A DNA stretch of 64,000 nucleotides from Takakia lepidozioides. Its lineage: Eukaryota > Streptophyta > Takakiopsida > Takakiales > Takakiaceae. The stretch is from NCBI GenBank assembly GCA_030704615.1, contig CM060732.1:44745053-44809052 (forward strand), read 5' to 3'. Each line of letters opens with the position of its first letter. Position 1 is the stretch's first letter. Below are positions 25,911 to 39,369 of this stretch, piece by piece. A program made the translations under genes and the position numbers. The notes below the pieces were generated by a model that did not search any database, was not told the origin of the DNA, and worked only from the letters and a program-made list of their open reading frames with translations.

Positions 25911-27339
25911 CTCCCTGAAGAGGAGACCAGGCATCACCGCCAATCCGAGGGAAGATCCTGATGTGCCTTCACCAGAAAACAAGACATACCTTCACTCCGC
26001 ATGTACACTGCACAATGTGCCAGCATCAATGGCCAGCATCACCTGCCCCCTGAGATTCAATAAATATGACCCAATCAACCATTTGCAGGTTGAACTAAGG
26101 CATGCCCTCAATCAAAAAATCTTATGGTAGCTCTAATCTTTAACCAACTCAAAATGAGAATAATTACACAAAGAGTCCAGTGCCACTCTTCACATGGCAC
26201 AACTACATCTCCCTTGTTTGCATTCTCCTTAATATTTGCATCTTGAGCTCCAGACCACCACTGGAGGGCATCCAGGCCAGGAACACTTCATGATGTGCAA
26301 CTTTACAAGGCTGAATCAGAGAACCCTCATGTCCCCGACCAATAGAGTACTTCAATTGCAATGATATGGGCACTTTGAGGATTGTTGATTTCTACAGACA
26401 ATCTTCTGGAGGTTCAGTCAGTGGTGGGACTTATCCATTCTGAAAAACAAACTCCCACAGCCCTATGTGGAAGCAATGGCGCGACCCAGACTCGGTTCGA
26501 CCGAACCGACGTTCCATATGTCCCATACTCCCTTCTAATGAGGAGCCAAAGCGCCCAAGGGCAGGGCAGTAACAGTTCAAGACACTGGCACAAACCCAGA
26601 AGGAGGTAGAGAGGAGGGAGAATTGAGATAAGGAGAAAAAGCTCACAAGGAAACTCCACAGAAATATCTAGACCATTGAACACACTGCCACCCTCCTCGA
26701 TCAGTGAGAGTAAGCAAGAAACTGAGGCACTGAGTGAAGAGACAAAGGTACATAACCATCCGCAGTAGCTGGGGCCTCAAGGTCCTTTCTCTATTGGCTT
26801 GTGCTGTCAGGGGGGCACTGCAATGTGTCCTCGTCCTCACCCCCTAAAACAACCAACATACAACTGTAGGAAGCCCACCTGCTGCACTACTTTCAGATTT
26901 GTTGTAGTTCACCAGAATTGGAGTGCGATGTGGTGATCTGAATCGAAATAGCAGAAGTAATGCGAATGATGCAACAAGCTTAATTGAATGCATCTTCAAG
27001 TTCAACAGGTTGACACTCGACAAAACAAGCAAGGTCTCTGAATTACTGAGCAAAGTCCTTGTATCCACCAGCTCAAAAACTTAGCTGCCAGACAATTGTC
27101 TTTAAGTTGTTACAAAGCTCAGCTTCTTCATGGTATGAGTTATGGAAGCTTTCATTCAGATCCTCTTCCAGCAACACATAAAATGTCCATGCAGTGTACT
27201 CTCTCTATTGCAGGCACCGTGTCTCCAGGCCATTCAGTTCGCCTTTTTCGGTGTACAATGTACAATGTAGTCAGTTTTTGGTGTTTGTTGTCTGTACAAT
27301 GTCTGGCTTCAAAATCACCGTATGATGGCTTTATGCTCA
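25911..27339. other. Gene-free stretch
   Basis: No coding pattern, RNA gene or element ends recognised between the PPR copy and the last SMC1-like exon. Confidence 0.45.
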
Positions 27340-30300
27340 GCACTGAGCCACTGTACTTACTAAGATCAAATGTTAAGAGTCCTTGAGCAGCTGCACCATA
27401 GTAAACAAGTTACAAACAAATCAGAAGTGCCTGCTCTGATAGGGTAACAATCTGGTTAAGCCATGCAAGGTTTGTGCATTACAAGCTTCACAAACATGTT
27501 GATAGAATTATAATTTCTACCTCTGCTACAAAGCAAACCTAACAAGAGGTAGCGAGGTACAGTACCTTTGGTCCCTGTATCTGCCTTGTCATAGAAAGTG
27601 TCCTTGAGAGATATTACAATACTTTGGAAGCCCATACCATTTCCTTTAATGTCCTGGCCCTTGGCATCATCACATGATTTTGAGCGGATGTACGCCACAA
27701 CTTTGGCCACGTTTAAGTTGTCCAAAGCAGCATCAACCTCATCAAGATGGGTGGAAGCTGCAGAGACCCCCCAGCAAAACAGAAAGCAAGTAATGGGTCA
27801 TCAACAGTTGCCGTCTACAAATAAAGGTCTTGAGTTGGACTTCATTGACCAGGAATTATGTTGAACGAAAAATGCGACCGTCATTGGTAGCGTAGACAGA
27901 TAACCAATTTTCGCAGCCTGTCTTCAGGCATAATTCCTTCAAGACTCCAAGCTGTTAACAAAGTAAATGCAGTGAAACCTCAGACTACATGTTCTAAGCA
28001 TTCCAACTCCCAGATAGGATCTAGGTTACGTGTAATTACCTGTGGAGCAGTATACTCGATGCCATACAAAAAAGGTTCATCGTCATTCTCCAAGTTGAGG
28101 TATGCTGTGTCTCCCAGAGGATGAGTAGTACTGCTTGAGCTGCTTGAATATTGTGTTGATATTCTTCGAAATGTGGTTGAACGCGTCCATGAATCTCTCG
28201 TATCTGCGAGAGGCACAGTAAAAGGCATTTGAAAAAATTGCTCATTTATAAGAACAACCAGTTTCTTGGCATGAGTATAAGACCTGGCAAGAAATTTATC
28301 TCACCTCTGCTGTTTAACAGCATTATATTTATCAGAAATTTCCTTCGCTTCTCTCCTCGCTGTATCAAACTCCTCAATCGACTCCCTCTCTTTCGCTCAC
28401 AGGCTCTCCTATTGATCAAGAGCACGCCCAATCTCCAGAGATATGGACTCCATTTCCCCCTTGAACTCCAGTTCCAGCTTCTCTTTCTCTCCCGGTCTCA
28501 ATTCCTAAGACCAACGGTGTGTCCAATTAGAACTTCTGTCCAATAATGGGTAGCCCAACCAAAAGTTGAAATTGAAGACTCCGGAAAGAACAGAGAGCCA
28601 AGTTCAGTCTTTCACCCCCTTAGGAGGCAAGCAAGGAGACGAAAAGAACATTACACACGGAAAATCATGTCAATATCCCCTCAGAAATGAAGAGTGAGAA
28701 GCAATGGCGATAGAGGCCAACCTGTTGGTGAACTCTTCTAAGCTTGGAGTAGTCGAAAGACAAATTTTGCTGGGATGAACCAGCAGAGTTGACATCCATG
28801 GCGTCTGTGACAGGAAGCTTGATTTGATCCAACTCACAATTCTCAATAATTTCTTGTTTTCTGGAGTATAGTCATTCAATATGTGTTTCCAGGTGCCACA
28901 AAATTCAGCACAGTACCATCCAAATAGCCATGCCTTTGAGAGAGAATTTGTCTGTAACAAGCACTTCTGCCTGGTGTGGTATTTGAAGTCAGCACATCAC
29001 AGCAGGTAGAAGATCCTCCTGGAATTGACTGTGTTCCCAAAGAAGAGCGGAAAGTCCTGAGAGCAATTCGCATGCAATCAATAAATTCAGAGGATCAGAA
29101 TGAAAAGAAACAAAACCAACAACCCTACCTAGGCAGTCATCTGCCGTTTGACCTTCCTAAGATTGGCAGTGTCAGTGCTTCCTTGTTTTTTGAAGTCCTG
29201 AATTTCTTCTTCAATGGCATCAGCTTTGGCCTTGAGATCCAGACCTTCCTGCTTCATTGCTTCAAGCTGCTTGGCATTGGCATCCATGCCAGCCTTAACC
29301 CTCTTCTTTGCCTCATCCAGGCGGTCACATACCAGGGTGTTGCCCACAGCATAGAGCAAGGCTCTCTCTAACGCTGGGTCAAAAGTCTGAGAGTCAAGGA
29401 ATGAATATTTCAACTCATCTATATATTGATGGCAAAACATAACAAGCTACAGATGCGACATAGAAAATATGACTTCAGACACACAAGGCATGCCGATACA
29501 CCATGTGGTGTACATCCTGACATTACCGACAAAGCAAACCCACAGAAATACACCCTAAATTGAAGTTGAAACACGCACACCAACTGCCTTCCACCACATC
29601 ATGAAACAAATGCAGCTAAGAGAATCAATTGGTGGGATGATATTGTACCACATTGTAGATCAGCTTGACTGTGCCACCCAGTGTTAGCAGCTTCTCCAAG
29701 CTGATTGCAAAGGGATAGATGTCTGTGGAGGCAAGCACTGCTCCTTGAGATACTATAGACCCACCAGTATCCAAGCATGAGAAAAAGTGCGCATGCGACT
29801 CTCCTTGATGTCACAGCGTCCTCCAAAGACAACTACAAGATTTTTTACTTCATTGCCCACAATGCACTCCTCATTCCACCCCGTTCACAGTTGACGTATT
29901 TGACACATTCCTACCACTCATCATAAAGAAGCACGAGAGACCCAATTCGCCCTCACCATCCTCAGTCAATTGGTGTTTCATCTCACAGACCTAGATGAAA
30001 GAGAACCCCAGCTTGAGACCCGATGTTTCCAGTGATGTCATCCTCAACGATGACAGCGTCCATGAAGCGGCCCATTGCAACAGTTACGGCCAAATTGTAC
30101 TTCTGTGTGGGTCTACACAGATCTGTCATTCGACCATGAACACCGGGAAATATCGCTTCAGGTTTGCCACAGCCTCTGCGACCTTTGAATCTCGTTCACT
30201 CTCGCGCTTGTCTGCCTGATCAGTCTGAGAGGCTCCAGCAACCTCCTCTATCACCCAATCCAAGATTTCACCCTCCATCTCCCAGGATAAAATCTCGGAG

Positions 30301-33300
30301 GCTCCAACTTCTGTCTCTGATGCAATGTTGGAGCGTGCGGGAGTCATTTCTCTCCCCCTCCAGTCGCCCTGGAGAAGAGTTCGACTGATGAATGAACATA
30401 TCATCTCCTCCACCGTTCCAAACCCGGTAGCCATTTCGGAGATGGAGGTCGAAACCCTGGATTGGATAATAGAGGAGGTTGTTGGGTTCCAGCAGCTGGT
30501 TCTCTAACTCATACCCCTTCGCCTTTAAGCTCTCATACCGAGTCCTGAGTGGTGTGTAATTCACAAGACAGTTGAAGGAAGTGTGATGAATAATATTGAT
30601 GCGAAATCCAACCATACTGGAACACTACACACTTCGGATTTTCTGGTCATGTTCCTGTGCATCTCTTTGATTGCCTGATAGCAGACCTCCAAACTCAACT
30701 TTTCATCTAGACGACACTCATTTTCCCTCAACACCCAAGAAAAGCATTGTCAGTTGCACACCTGGATTTGCGATGCCTATCCTGCATGTGACTGAGTTCG
30801 CCTGAACTTGGGAGAGCTCCTGTGTGTTCTTGGACGTGGTCTCCTATAGTCTCTTCACATGGCCATGTGCTTGCTCTTCTTGAACTTGCACTCATGAGAG
30901 TTGTGAGAGAAGTTGAATCAAGTTTCATAAGATGTGATGCAACTAGATTGTCATGCAGTATCTGATTAGCTCTTTATTTAGTGAACCAAGAGTTGAAGGT
31001 TAAAGAAAGGATCAGGTGACAGCAACAACACCAAGTCAAGAAATGATGTCAGATAAAAAGACAATCCACCAGGGACGTTCTCAGTAACATATTTTTGGAA
31101 GGTGGGTATACATCTTCTCAAGGTCTTAAGAGAGGGACATGACCTTAACTATCCCTCAGCTTCACGGTTTTTGTGCCTGCCTCTTCTTGACTGCAGATTA
31201 AAAAAAAATCTCAGGCATCCCTCTTTCTCCCGTCTCTCTGTGTGACTTTCCTGCAGACAAATCAAACATCTTTCCTTCTGTGCCCCCACCCCAAACTCTC
31301 CAGGAACATCCAAAGATAGAAATACAAACAAATAAGTGCTAGATGACCTAACAGCTGTAACCTTCGAGCTGAATATATTCTCTAAGAAGCTAGTGCTGGT
31401 AAAGACTTTCGTAGTGTCTGTCTCCAACTAATGGTTGTCAATAGTGCAAGGTCAGCTACCTTCACTAGTGCAACTTTAATATGCTAAGCAACATTTCTTA
31501 TCACTTACATCCGGTGGTACTCACCCAGTTGGTTCTCTGCCAAATGCAGCCGGTCGCCGCCTTCCCTCTGTTGTTGCTCATTCAACCCATCCATTGCTGC
31601 TGTAACATCCTGGAGATCCTGCTGTAGATTTGCGATCTCCTTTCCCTGTCTCTGGTGCTCATCCTTCTTCGTATTTAAATCCTTGTCATAGTTTTTGATG
31701 TTTAAAGTGATGCGCTTAATTTCCTTTTCAGCTTCAGCAGTTCTGGGTGCTACAAAAAGATGTAACAGAAACAATGTTAGACCAAAAATATGACATACAC
31801 AGAAGGTTTGTGATATGATGCCAAACCTGAATAGTGGAAAGCTTGCTAATTGGGGTTGCAAACATACATTTCACACTGATGCTACACATGTATCAAAATG
31901 GACGAGATGGTTTGGGCCTTTCTGGAAAGCTGGCAACACTAACTCTGAAGAATGAATCTTCCATCGCGAAGATAACGCTTTCTACAAAGGGGGATGGAGG
32001 TAGAGTAGAAGAGACTTACAAACCTGAGGGAGTTGACACCCTTTGGAGCAAACTGATTGGAGCTAATAGAAGAGAAACTTTCCAATAGCTTGCCTAAAAA
32101 CACTAACCTTTTTCTTGAATTCATTCCTTTTCTTGGCTATCCTCTTTTCACAGTGAAGGGCTTCCTTAGTATATGTAGCTTGCTCCTCCTCCTTCTCTCT
32201 AATCTCCGACTCCAGCTTCTCTTGCTCCCTACTCAACTCTTCCAAATTTGCTCCATCCACCTCAAGCTCTGCCTGCGTACTATCACAATCTTTCTCTGTA
32301 TTGAAGAGCTGCCAGAGAAAGTACTTGGACTTGAATGATTTCTGTAAACAATGTCAATACAGATCAATACTCTTAGGTTTCAGCACGAGCATGGAGAATC
32401 AATCCAAACAAATGGAAACCTTGACGATCTTGTACAACAAAGTTTTGCTTCCCGCAAGGACTTTCAAGCTTCAGGTGATGGGCACAATGTCACCTTCATA
32501 CACTACTGAAGAGATGTTGTACTATTTGGCTTAACACAATGACTGGTAGCTCAAGAGTACCAGCTCCCCCTGCAGGCGCAGGTGCTTCTCTGCCTCTTCC
32601 TTTTGCTCCTTCTTCTGTTTCCTCTCCGCAGCAATGGTCCTTCTCCGCTGCCAAAGGAATGCTGATTCTCTTCTGCGCGGAGTTTCTGTACTTCCGAATC
32701 CTCGTGGTCTTTCTGGACCTCCTCAGACCCCGACATTTAGTCAAAGAGTCCAGTGAGCTCCTTCGGATTCTTGGAAGCAATGGACTCCACGTCCCCCTAT
32801 TGGCCAGGAAAACATTCCCCATCCCGACCTTGTAAGCCCCTCGCCATTGCAAGCTACAACAATCTTCGCACCTCTTCGCCAAACTTTGATTTCGAGCAGT
32901 TACTCCAATACTGTAGGACACATAAAAACGACGGCAGTCTTAGAATTACCTGAAAAACCAGAAAATTCCGGGCCTTCACGAGGATGCCAAGGCTTTTCAA
33001 CTTGCTAGTGTAGTCTTCCCATGAAACAGCCTTGTTGTCGATGCGGTAATCGCTCGCTCCATTGCTGGTTATCATTCTGGCATATTCAAGCTCCTCGCCA
33101 CTTCCGGTCACATAAACTAGTTTCAGGACGCCCTCCTCCCTCTTTGCTCTCTTTCCTTATCCTCAAACGCGTGTATTAAGTCCTTCAGTTGCGCCCCTCG
33201 TAACTCCATCGACCGCACCCCTGGCGCAAAGCTAATGGCATCTATTACATTTGATTTCCCCGCTGCGTTAGGGCCGATAATGGCTGTGAAGTTCATGAAG

Positions 33301-33359
33301 GGGCCGATGATTTGGTGTTCAAGCCTGTCAATCCTCCCGGTAGCCACCGCTGCCGCCAT
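27340..33359 (-). pseudogene. SMC1: SMC1 cohesin subunit pseudogene
   Basis: Pieces of SMC1 appear in correct order on the minus strand. They are the N-lobe with [18 protein letters not shown] (33359-33123), LKSLGILVKARNFLVFQ (exon end 32950), GDVESIASKNPKELTGLF (from 32796), coiled-coil exons (32341-32108 and 31749-31509) and [18 protein letters not shown] (about 30.13 kb). ALERALLYAVGNTLVCD (29.35 kb), THPLGDTAYLNLENDDEPFL (28.1 kb), [16 protein letters not shown] (27.73 kb) and TFDLSKYS (27.36 kb) follow. SMC1 forms the cohesin ring. Lesions are many: a deletion of about ten codons after IDRLE, a frameshift near 33,125, TAA inside the GLFDQMSG segment at about 32.74 kb and another frameshift at about 32.67 kb. 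A frameshift follows HPELLKLK (31.73 kb) and another lies near 30.15 kb. Stops also fall near 28.4 kb. A functional product is very unlikely, so an intact copy is expected elsewhere. Confidence 0.9.
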
Positions 33360-34631
33360 CTTCTCTCTCTCTCTCTCTCTCTTCCTTACGATTCTTCTTC
33401 CAGAATTCCTGTATTGGCATTGATCCCTGTTTCTCTCGCCATCTCCTATGCAAGACGTGGGAAACGCATCGACTGGAGTAGTGAAGACGAGGCCTGTCCG
33501 CTTCCCGAGCACTCCCCCCGTAGCACGAACGAAGGTTGCGGGGTGGTGATGAGAGATGGATGATGAAGAGAGGATTAAGATAAAACAGTTGTAAAAGGGG
33601 GGGTCTACAGGGAGCCGCCAAGGGTAAATAGAATTGTGCGGTCAGGCATTTTGAACTGTTTATGGTGCTCCCCGGCTTTATCTCTCCCTACTCGGTGGAG
33701 TGGCAGAAAATTCAAGAAACCGAGAGAAACTCGGTCACGAGAGACTGGAGACCCGGGACGAGCGGAGAAGAGGACGGAGGGGCAATTGCGTCAAGATTGA
33801 AGGAAGAGAGCTTTTCTTTGTGATGAGCACTGGATCTGAGGGGCTCTTGCTTCGTTCTCTTGCTATTCTTGTTCGCTTGAGGAGCTGAGCGTTTCCATTG
33901 CAAACTGATCGCTGGCAGCTGCAGGCTTGGTTGGATTTGTGAGAACCGGTGCAGGTGAAAGCGCTAGTATTCAGTGGAAAATTAAACCCCTAGCCCATAC
34001 TAAGATCTGTTCTTCTAAGGTAGATAAGTTAGCAAAGAAGCATCTACCATACCTGTCAGGTTCCTGTAATCACCTGAGATGTCCCTTGATCTTCTTTGTA
34101 ACATCGGCTAATCTTATCCGTCAGAGTATTGGTGAAGAATTGGGATGGAAGTTTAGCCATTTAGTATAGCAATTGCAGAAACAGGAGGAAAGCAGCCAGG
34201 AGTTATCGGTCCCTAAGAGACACGGGAGTCCATGGATCTGATCTGGACCTAGGGTTCAATTTCGTCCGTGGCACCATAATGTAAAAGGAAAGTTTCATAT
34301 AGACATGGCAATCGAGTGAACAAGTTTAAGCTCTCCTCGAGTTCTCTTAGGGAAGTGCCGAAGAGCAAAGGATAGCGCCGCTCAATCTATGACATTTTGT
34401 GTTGTGCTGCGTTTTTCGCTTGTTGAGTTGACTAAACGTACAATCGGTTTGATCTGTAAACAGAAATAGTGAGCGTAGACAGAAAACTTAATGCCCTGTC
34501 TCCCTGCCCTCGTGATTGCTGAGTTCATATTTTATGCGGCCTACAAACTTCCAGACAGATATCGAATTTGGAATTAGTTCAAAGACAGGAAGCCATTTCT
34601 GATCAGCTCATGTGCGGTCGAATTTGCAATT
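33360..34631. other. Region between divergent SMC1 pseudogene and PPR gene
   Basis: Contains a CT-repeat (GA on the minus strand) at about 33,362-33,382 just before the SMC1-like start. It probably also holds the promoter and leader of the PPR gene. No gene recognised. Confidence 0.5.
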
Positions 34632-37509
34632 ATGGCGTTGTCCTCTTTCCCCAGTGTGATTCAGATACCTGCTCTACATTCAGCTGTACAGAGGACTTCT
34701 GCAGCGACCACTGTAGAGAGAAAGTGGGGGCGGACCGGTAGCATCAGGCACGCTCAAAGGGAAAGATGCCAAGACCTCGTGCACCAGCTGTTCCATCAAG
34801 TGCAGAGGTCCAGCGATCTGTCCAAAGAATGCAGCTTTCACTTATTGGGGCAGTCACTGGGCTTCTCCAACCGCTACTCCAAAAATAAACTTGTGGCTAG
34901 AGCTTCCAGAAAGGATTATCGGAGCAGCGATGCCACAGGACAAAAGGCTGAGGAGCCTTTCAGGCAAGCTATATTTGAGTTGGAGTACATGGTCAAGGAG
35001 CCGGCAGAGGTACTGCGAGGTATGCAAGAAAGGCTTTCTGCAAGAGACTTGGAGATAGTGCTAACATACTTTGCCCAGGAGGGTCGTGATTCATGGTGCG
35101 CGCTTGAAGTCTATGAATGGATGCACAGAGAAAATCGTGTTGGAGATGATACACAGAAACTGATGATGACTATAATGTACAATTGGGTCATGAAATTGGT
35201 TCATGGGAAACAGCCTGTGGAAGAGGTGAAGAGCTTGCTACAGGTGAGATACCTTTACTCAATGCATGTTTTTTCTTGTTATACAGTTAATCTGTTTATC
35301 ATAAATATGGACCCCTCAGGAATCTACATTTCAATGTCACCAGTAGCTGACTTTGTCAATTTTGTTATTTCCAGTTCTCCCAATCTCAACTTTCTCGAAC
35401 ATACCTTTGGAATCCTTTGAAAACCATGCTGAACACAACTATTTTCCTCTCTTTCCAGTCAGTAAATTATGGTGGCTTTGATACACTTGTGCTGCAGATT
35501 GTCTAGTTCCTTGATGGAACCTAGAAGCCACACAAAGCTCGTCTGACCTGCCTTCAATTAATAGCTGTTTATTTCAACAACATTTCACCCTGTTTTGACT
35601 TTGGTTCACCCCAGTGTATTGTTTTGGGTTGGAGGGAGGTGAGAGCATATGAAGATCTGATTACTGTTCTAATTGGTGTTGCTCCATCCTCTCATAGGAC
35701 ATGGACTGTGTGGGCCTGAAGCCTGAGTTCCACATCATGCAATCCATCATCAGTGCATATTGGGACAAGGACCGGAAAGCGGAGGCACTGAGTTTTGTGA
35801 AGGAAATGCTGGACTCAGGGCTCGACACCAATGGCCAAGATCCTGTCACATTTCTACTACTCAAGATGGTGCAAGCTGGTGAACAGAAGGAGGCTCTTGA
35901 GTTGATTCGCCACCTGCGGGGCTGTGGCTTTAAGCTCCAGGGGTCGACCTTCAGTGCTGCACTTTTGGCAGCAATTAAGGAACAAGAGCAGGTATCTGTG
36001 TATGGATGTTTGATTAGACATGAATCCTCCTTTGCTGGTTAGTTTACTGGAACCCGTTGATTACATTGTCTGCCAGGCTCCTGGGGCTGCCACCTGGCAT
36101 TTTTGTGGACAAAGCGCATTGTTTAGAGAAACAGATCTGCCAGTTGGGTTGAATATTGAAGAGGCTGTGATCAAGGAATTTGTTCATCAGTTTATTTATT
36201 TTAGTCATCAAAACGATGTTTGTTGAGAGGTTTAGTTGGCGTGAGAGTACTGTTTCTATCTTTGAACCTTGGACTCTCTAGAATTGAGTTGCTTGGCAGC
36301 CTGCATGAAAGTGTTCATTCCAAAAACTAACGCCAACGTTTGTTGATGGCAGTTTACAAAAATACAGCGCCAGCTGAAGACTTATGTGAGTAGGGGCTTA
36401 ATAGGTAAGTTGAAGATGCATGATCTTGAGGCCTTGAAAGCCTATGAAGAGGGTCTTCATAAGGAGGCTGAAGAGATTGCACTGTGGGCTTCTGAGGGAG
36501 AACTCCCTGATGCAATGCCAGATATCAATAAAGCTGCCATCTATGAGCGCTTGCTAGCTATGTACTGTATTGCGGGGAAGGCACTGGAGGCAGAGCGTGC
36601 TCTATGGCAAATGAAGCTCGCCGGGCGACAGCCCTCCATCGAAATGTTCAACACTATTGTTGGCATTTATGGGTTTCGCAACCAGAGGGAAGCTGCTTTA
36701 CGCATCATATGCAGGTAAATAATTGCTGCATGCTTGTGGGTATTCCTTATTCCAGGTTTCTTCTCTTCTTCTATTTTTCCTTAGAAATCTCTGCTCCTTG
36801 TTTCAGATTTTTTCTAGTGCTCATTCTGTTTTCTATTATATCCTTCTCACTAAGAGCTTCTTTGTTTGTTTTGCATATGGCCTCCTCATTCTCGGTTATT
36901 TGGATTTCAGTGTCCTGACATGATACAGCATTAAATGGGTCCACATTTGAACTCAAAATTCAATGTTGCAATTGCAACAATGTGGGCATCCAGCAATTTG
37001 AGACACAAAGATTGAAGGAATGAGCTCTAGAGTTGTTTCTGAACTATACCTGGTCAGTACATTTCTACCAGGGGAGAGGGCTTGTGCTGGAGTTTATCTT
37101 TTCCAGGAAATTATATGAGGAGACTATATCTTCTGGTCAAAGATATATGTGAAATGACAGGTGATCTAATGTTAACCATTATGACACCACACCAATATTG
37201 TTGGGTGAGTGCAGGATGGAGGAGGTAGGACCAGCACCCACAAAGAAGACGTATAGTGTCTTGATTGGGGGCCTTTTAAAAGGGGGCAACTATGAGGAAG
37301 CCTCACATGCCTTGCACCAGATGTTGGACAGGGCACTTCGTCCAGATCCCCATGTTATGTTGGCAGTATTGCGTTCCTTACAAAAAAGAGATCTAGTGAC
37401 CACATATCTGGGCCTTTGCAAGACCCTTGCACAAGTGGGGATGATCGAGCACTGCATCCTGTATGTTTACATCGATGTGGTCAATCTCTGTATTATCCGG
37501 ATGTTGTGA
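34632..37509 (+). CDS. P-class PPR protein, orthologue of Arabidopsis At2g30100, probably plastid-targeted
   Basis: Four exons (34632-35243, 35698-35991, 36353-36714, 37215-37509) with GT-AG borders and matching phases give 520 residues. The first 90 or so residues are Ser/Arg-rich with few acids, like a transit peptide. The body contains LSARDLEIVLTYFAQEGR, DSWCALEVYEWMHRENRV, LLQDMDCVGLKPEFHIMQS and ERLLAMYCIAGKALEAERAL. It ends YVYIDVVNLCIIRML, matching the layout and C-terminus of At2g30100. PPR helical repeats bind RNA, but the target is unknown. All reading frames are open and the natural stop is retained. This is the intact partner of the broken inverted copy at 25.4-25.9 kb. Confidence 0.92.
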
Positions 37510-38657
37510 ATATCTGCAGTCACTGTAAATTTTGGTGTAAATAATCAAATTTGACGGCACCGGCAAATGTCAACTCTCCTTGCCACAGCATTACTTTGCC
37601 TCTGCTGCACCTGTGCCAATGGCTGGCTCAATGGACGATCCTTAGATGCAATAGGATCTGCTGATGTAAGTATTACAGTTTAGTATTGAGTTCATTTGGT
37701 TCGAAATGTATGCAGGGATTCTGGGGGTGTACAGATTTATGGACATTTTGAGTCAGCTTCACAGCAGGCCTGTAATCTTTAAATGTATATTGTAATGCTG
37801 TAGTCATGAAGCTTCAGCCTATGTGGACTGATTGTTCCTGTGTTTGTCCATTGTGTTTCAGCCCCATCATGGTTAGTGTAGGCTGTAGGACATTCTCTTT
37901 CTTTTGCTGTGCTTTGTCAACCGGTCGATATTTTCCTGCTTTGATGTAAAAACTGGTCATGGAGAAACTTCCCCATGTAGCGAATTTGGGCACTTCCAAA
38001 TGAGCATGGAGACTCTAGTTGTAGAATAGAGCAGTTGAGGCAGACGGGTTGTCCAACCTCAAGGACTTTATCATTTAATTGTTGCATACCTTGCTTGTTT
38101 GTGACAACAAATATAGGGATTTGCATATTATCACAAAGTTTGCCAAAATCTGTCATAAAGTTAGGGAAGCTGTACCCCTGTTGCTGATTGCACACCCTAT
38201 TTAGGGTGATTGGGAGTGACTTGTGATTCACAAGGAGAACACACACCCAATATCCCTTGATATATCCTCGTGTACATGCAGTAACCAGATTGAGATTCTT
38301 ACTCTCTCAAGAATGCTCTATGGGACAGAACCAAAAACAATTGTTGACCTTGGCTGAAGTGAGTGGAGAATGGTCGACTTGGCTGACAGCAAACTCCTCT
38401 CATGGGTTTTGAATTAGACCTGTGTGCTACAATGCCCTCTTGTGTTCCCCCAGCAATGAAGTCATGCTTGGATGACTTCACCCTCCAGTAGCTTGCCAAC
38501 ACAGTTGATAGTTGTTGGGCCAACTTCCATGTATCGGCAGTCGACCAAGTTGGCAGTAGATGACAAAAATGACAACTTGCTTCCATGCCTTAATTTTCGC
38601 TGGCGCCCAGATATCGGTGACTAACTTCGGTGAGTGCAATACCTAGGAATTTGGAAT
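37510..38657. other. 3' flank of the PPR gene and edge of the foldback region
   Basis: No gene recognised. Around 38,505-38,555 the minus strand contains ACATGGAAGTTGGCCC, which recurs on the plus strand at about 45,250 beyond the other end of the foldback. The inverted symmetry may therefore extend past the element ends. Confidence 0.4.
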
Positions 38658-39369
38658 GGGTTGGTATCGCGTGAGCACGGCCTGCGCATGAGCACAACCC
38701 ACGGTCATGGGAGTTTTATGATTTTTTAACCTCGGTCATAGGAGTTCTATATTTTCAGAATGGAATAAAACCATAAGCGGATATAGAGGATTGGTGCATT
38801 TATGCAGTACAACTTGCACCAATCCAGTGAGGCAAAACCTTCAGTAGTGTAGCCAGAAACCTTAAACCTATAGCGGTGGGCGGCGAGTTTCGCATTGAGA
38901 AATATTTGGTGATATGGGCACAAACCTAAGCAGTGGTGGGTTTCACATTGAGGAAAGAGAACCTTAATAGAAAAAATATCGCAACAATTTCTTGCAACGA
39001 AAACAAAATAGTTGCAATTGATACAAAATACAATTCTAATGCTATTGAAATGTGATGCTAAATAGAACTCAAAAAATGTATTTGTTCCCTCGTCCGAAAA
39101 TAACACCAACCACACAGTAAGTAGAAAATATAGCGATATTTGATTGAAATGATTACAGGTTAATATAGACAAAATAACAAATGAGGATACTTTCGCTTAC
39201 TGAAATTTTCTTTAGGAACGGAGTTAACATGTATATCTGTCATTTAAATAATCAATAAAACCAAGATATTCCTTCTTGTGCCGTGAATTTTTAGCACAGA
39301 ATCTGATAAGGTCTGAGATTGTTTCGCTTTGATAACATCAATGTTGACAATTTTTAGTAATGAATTCAA

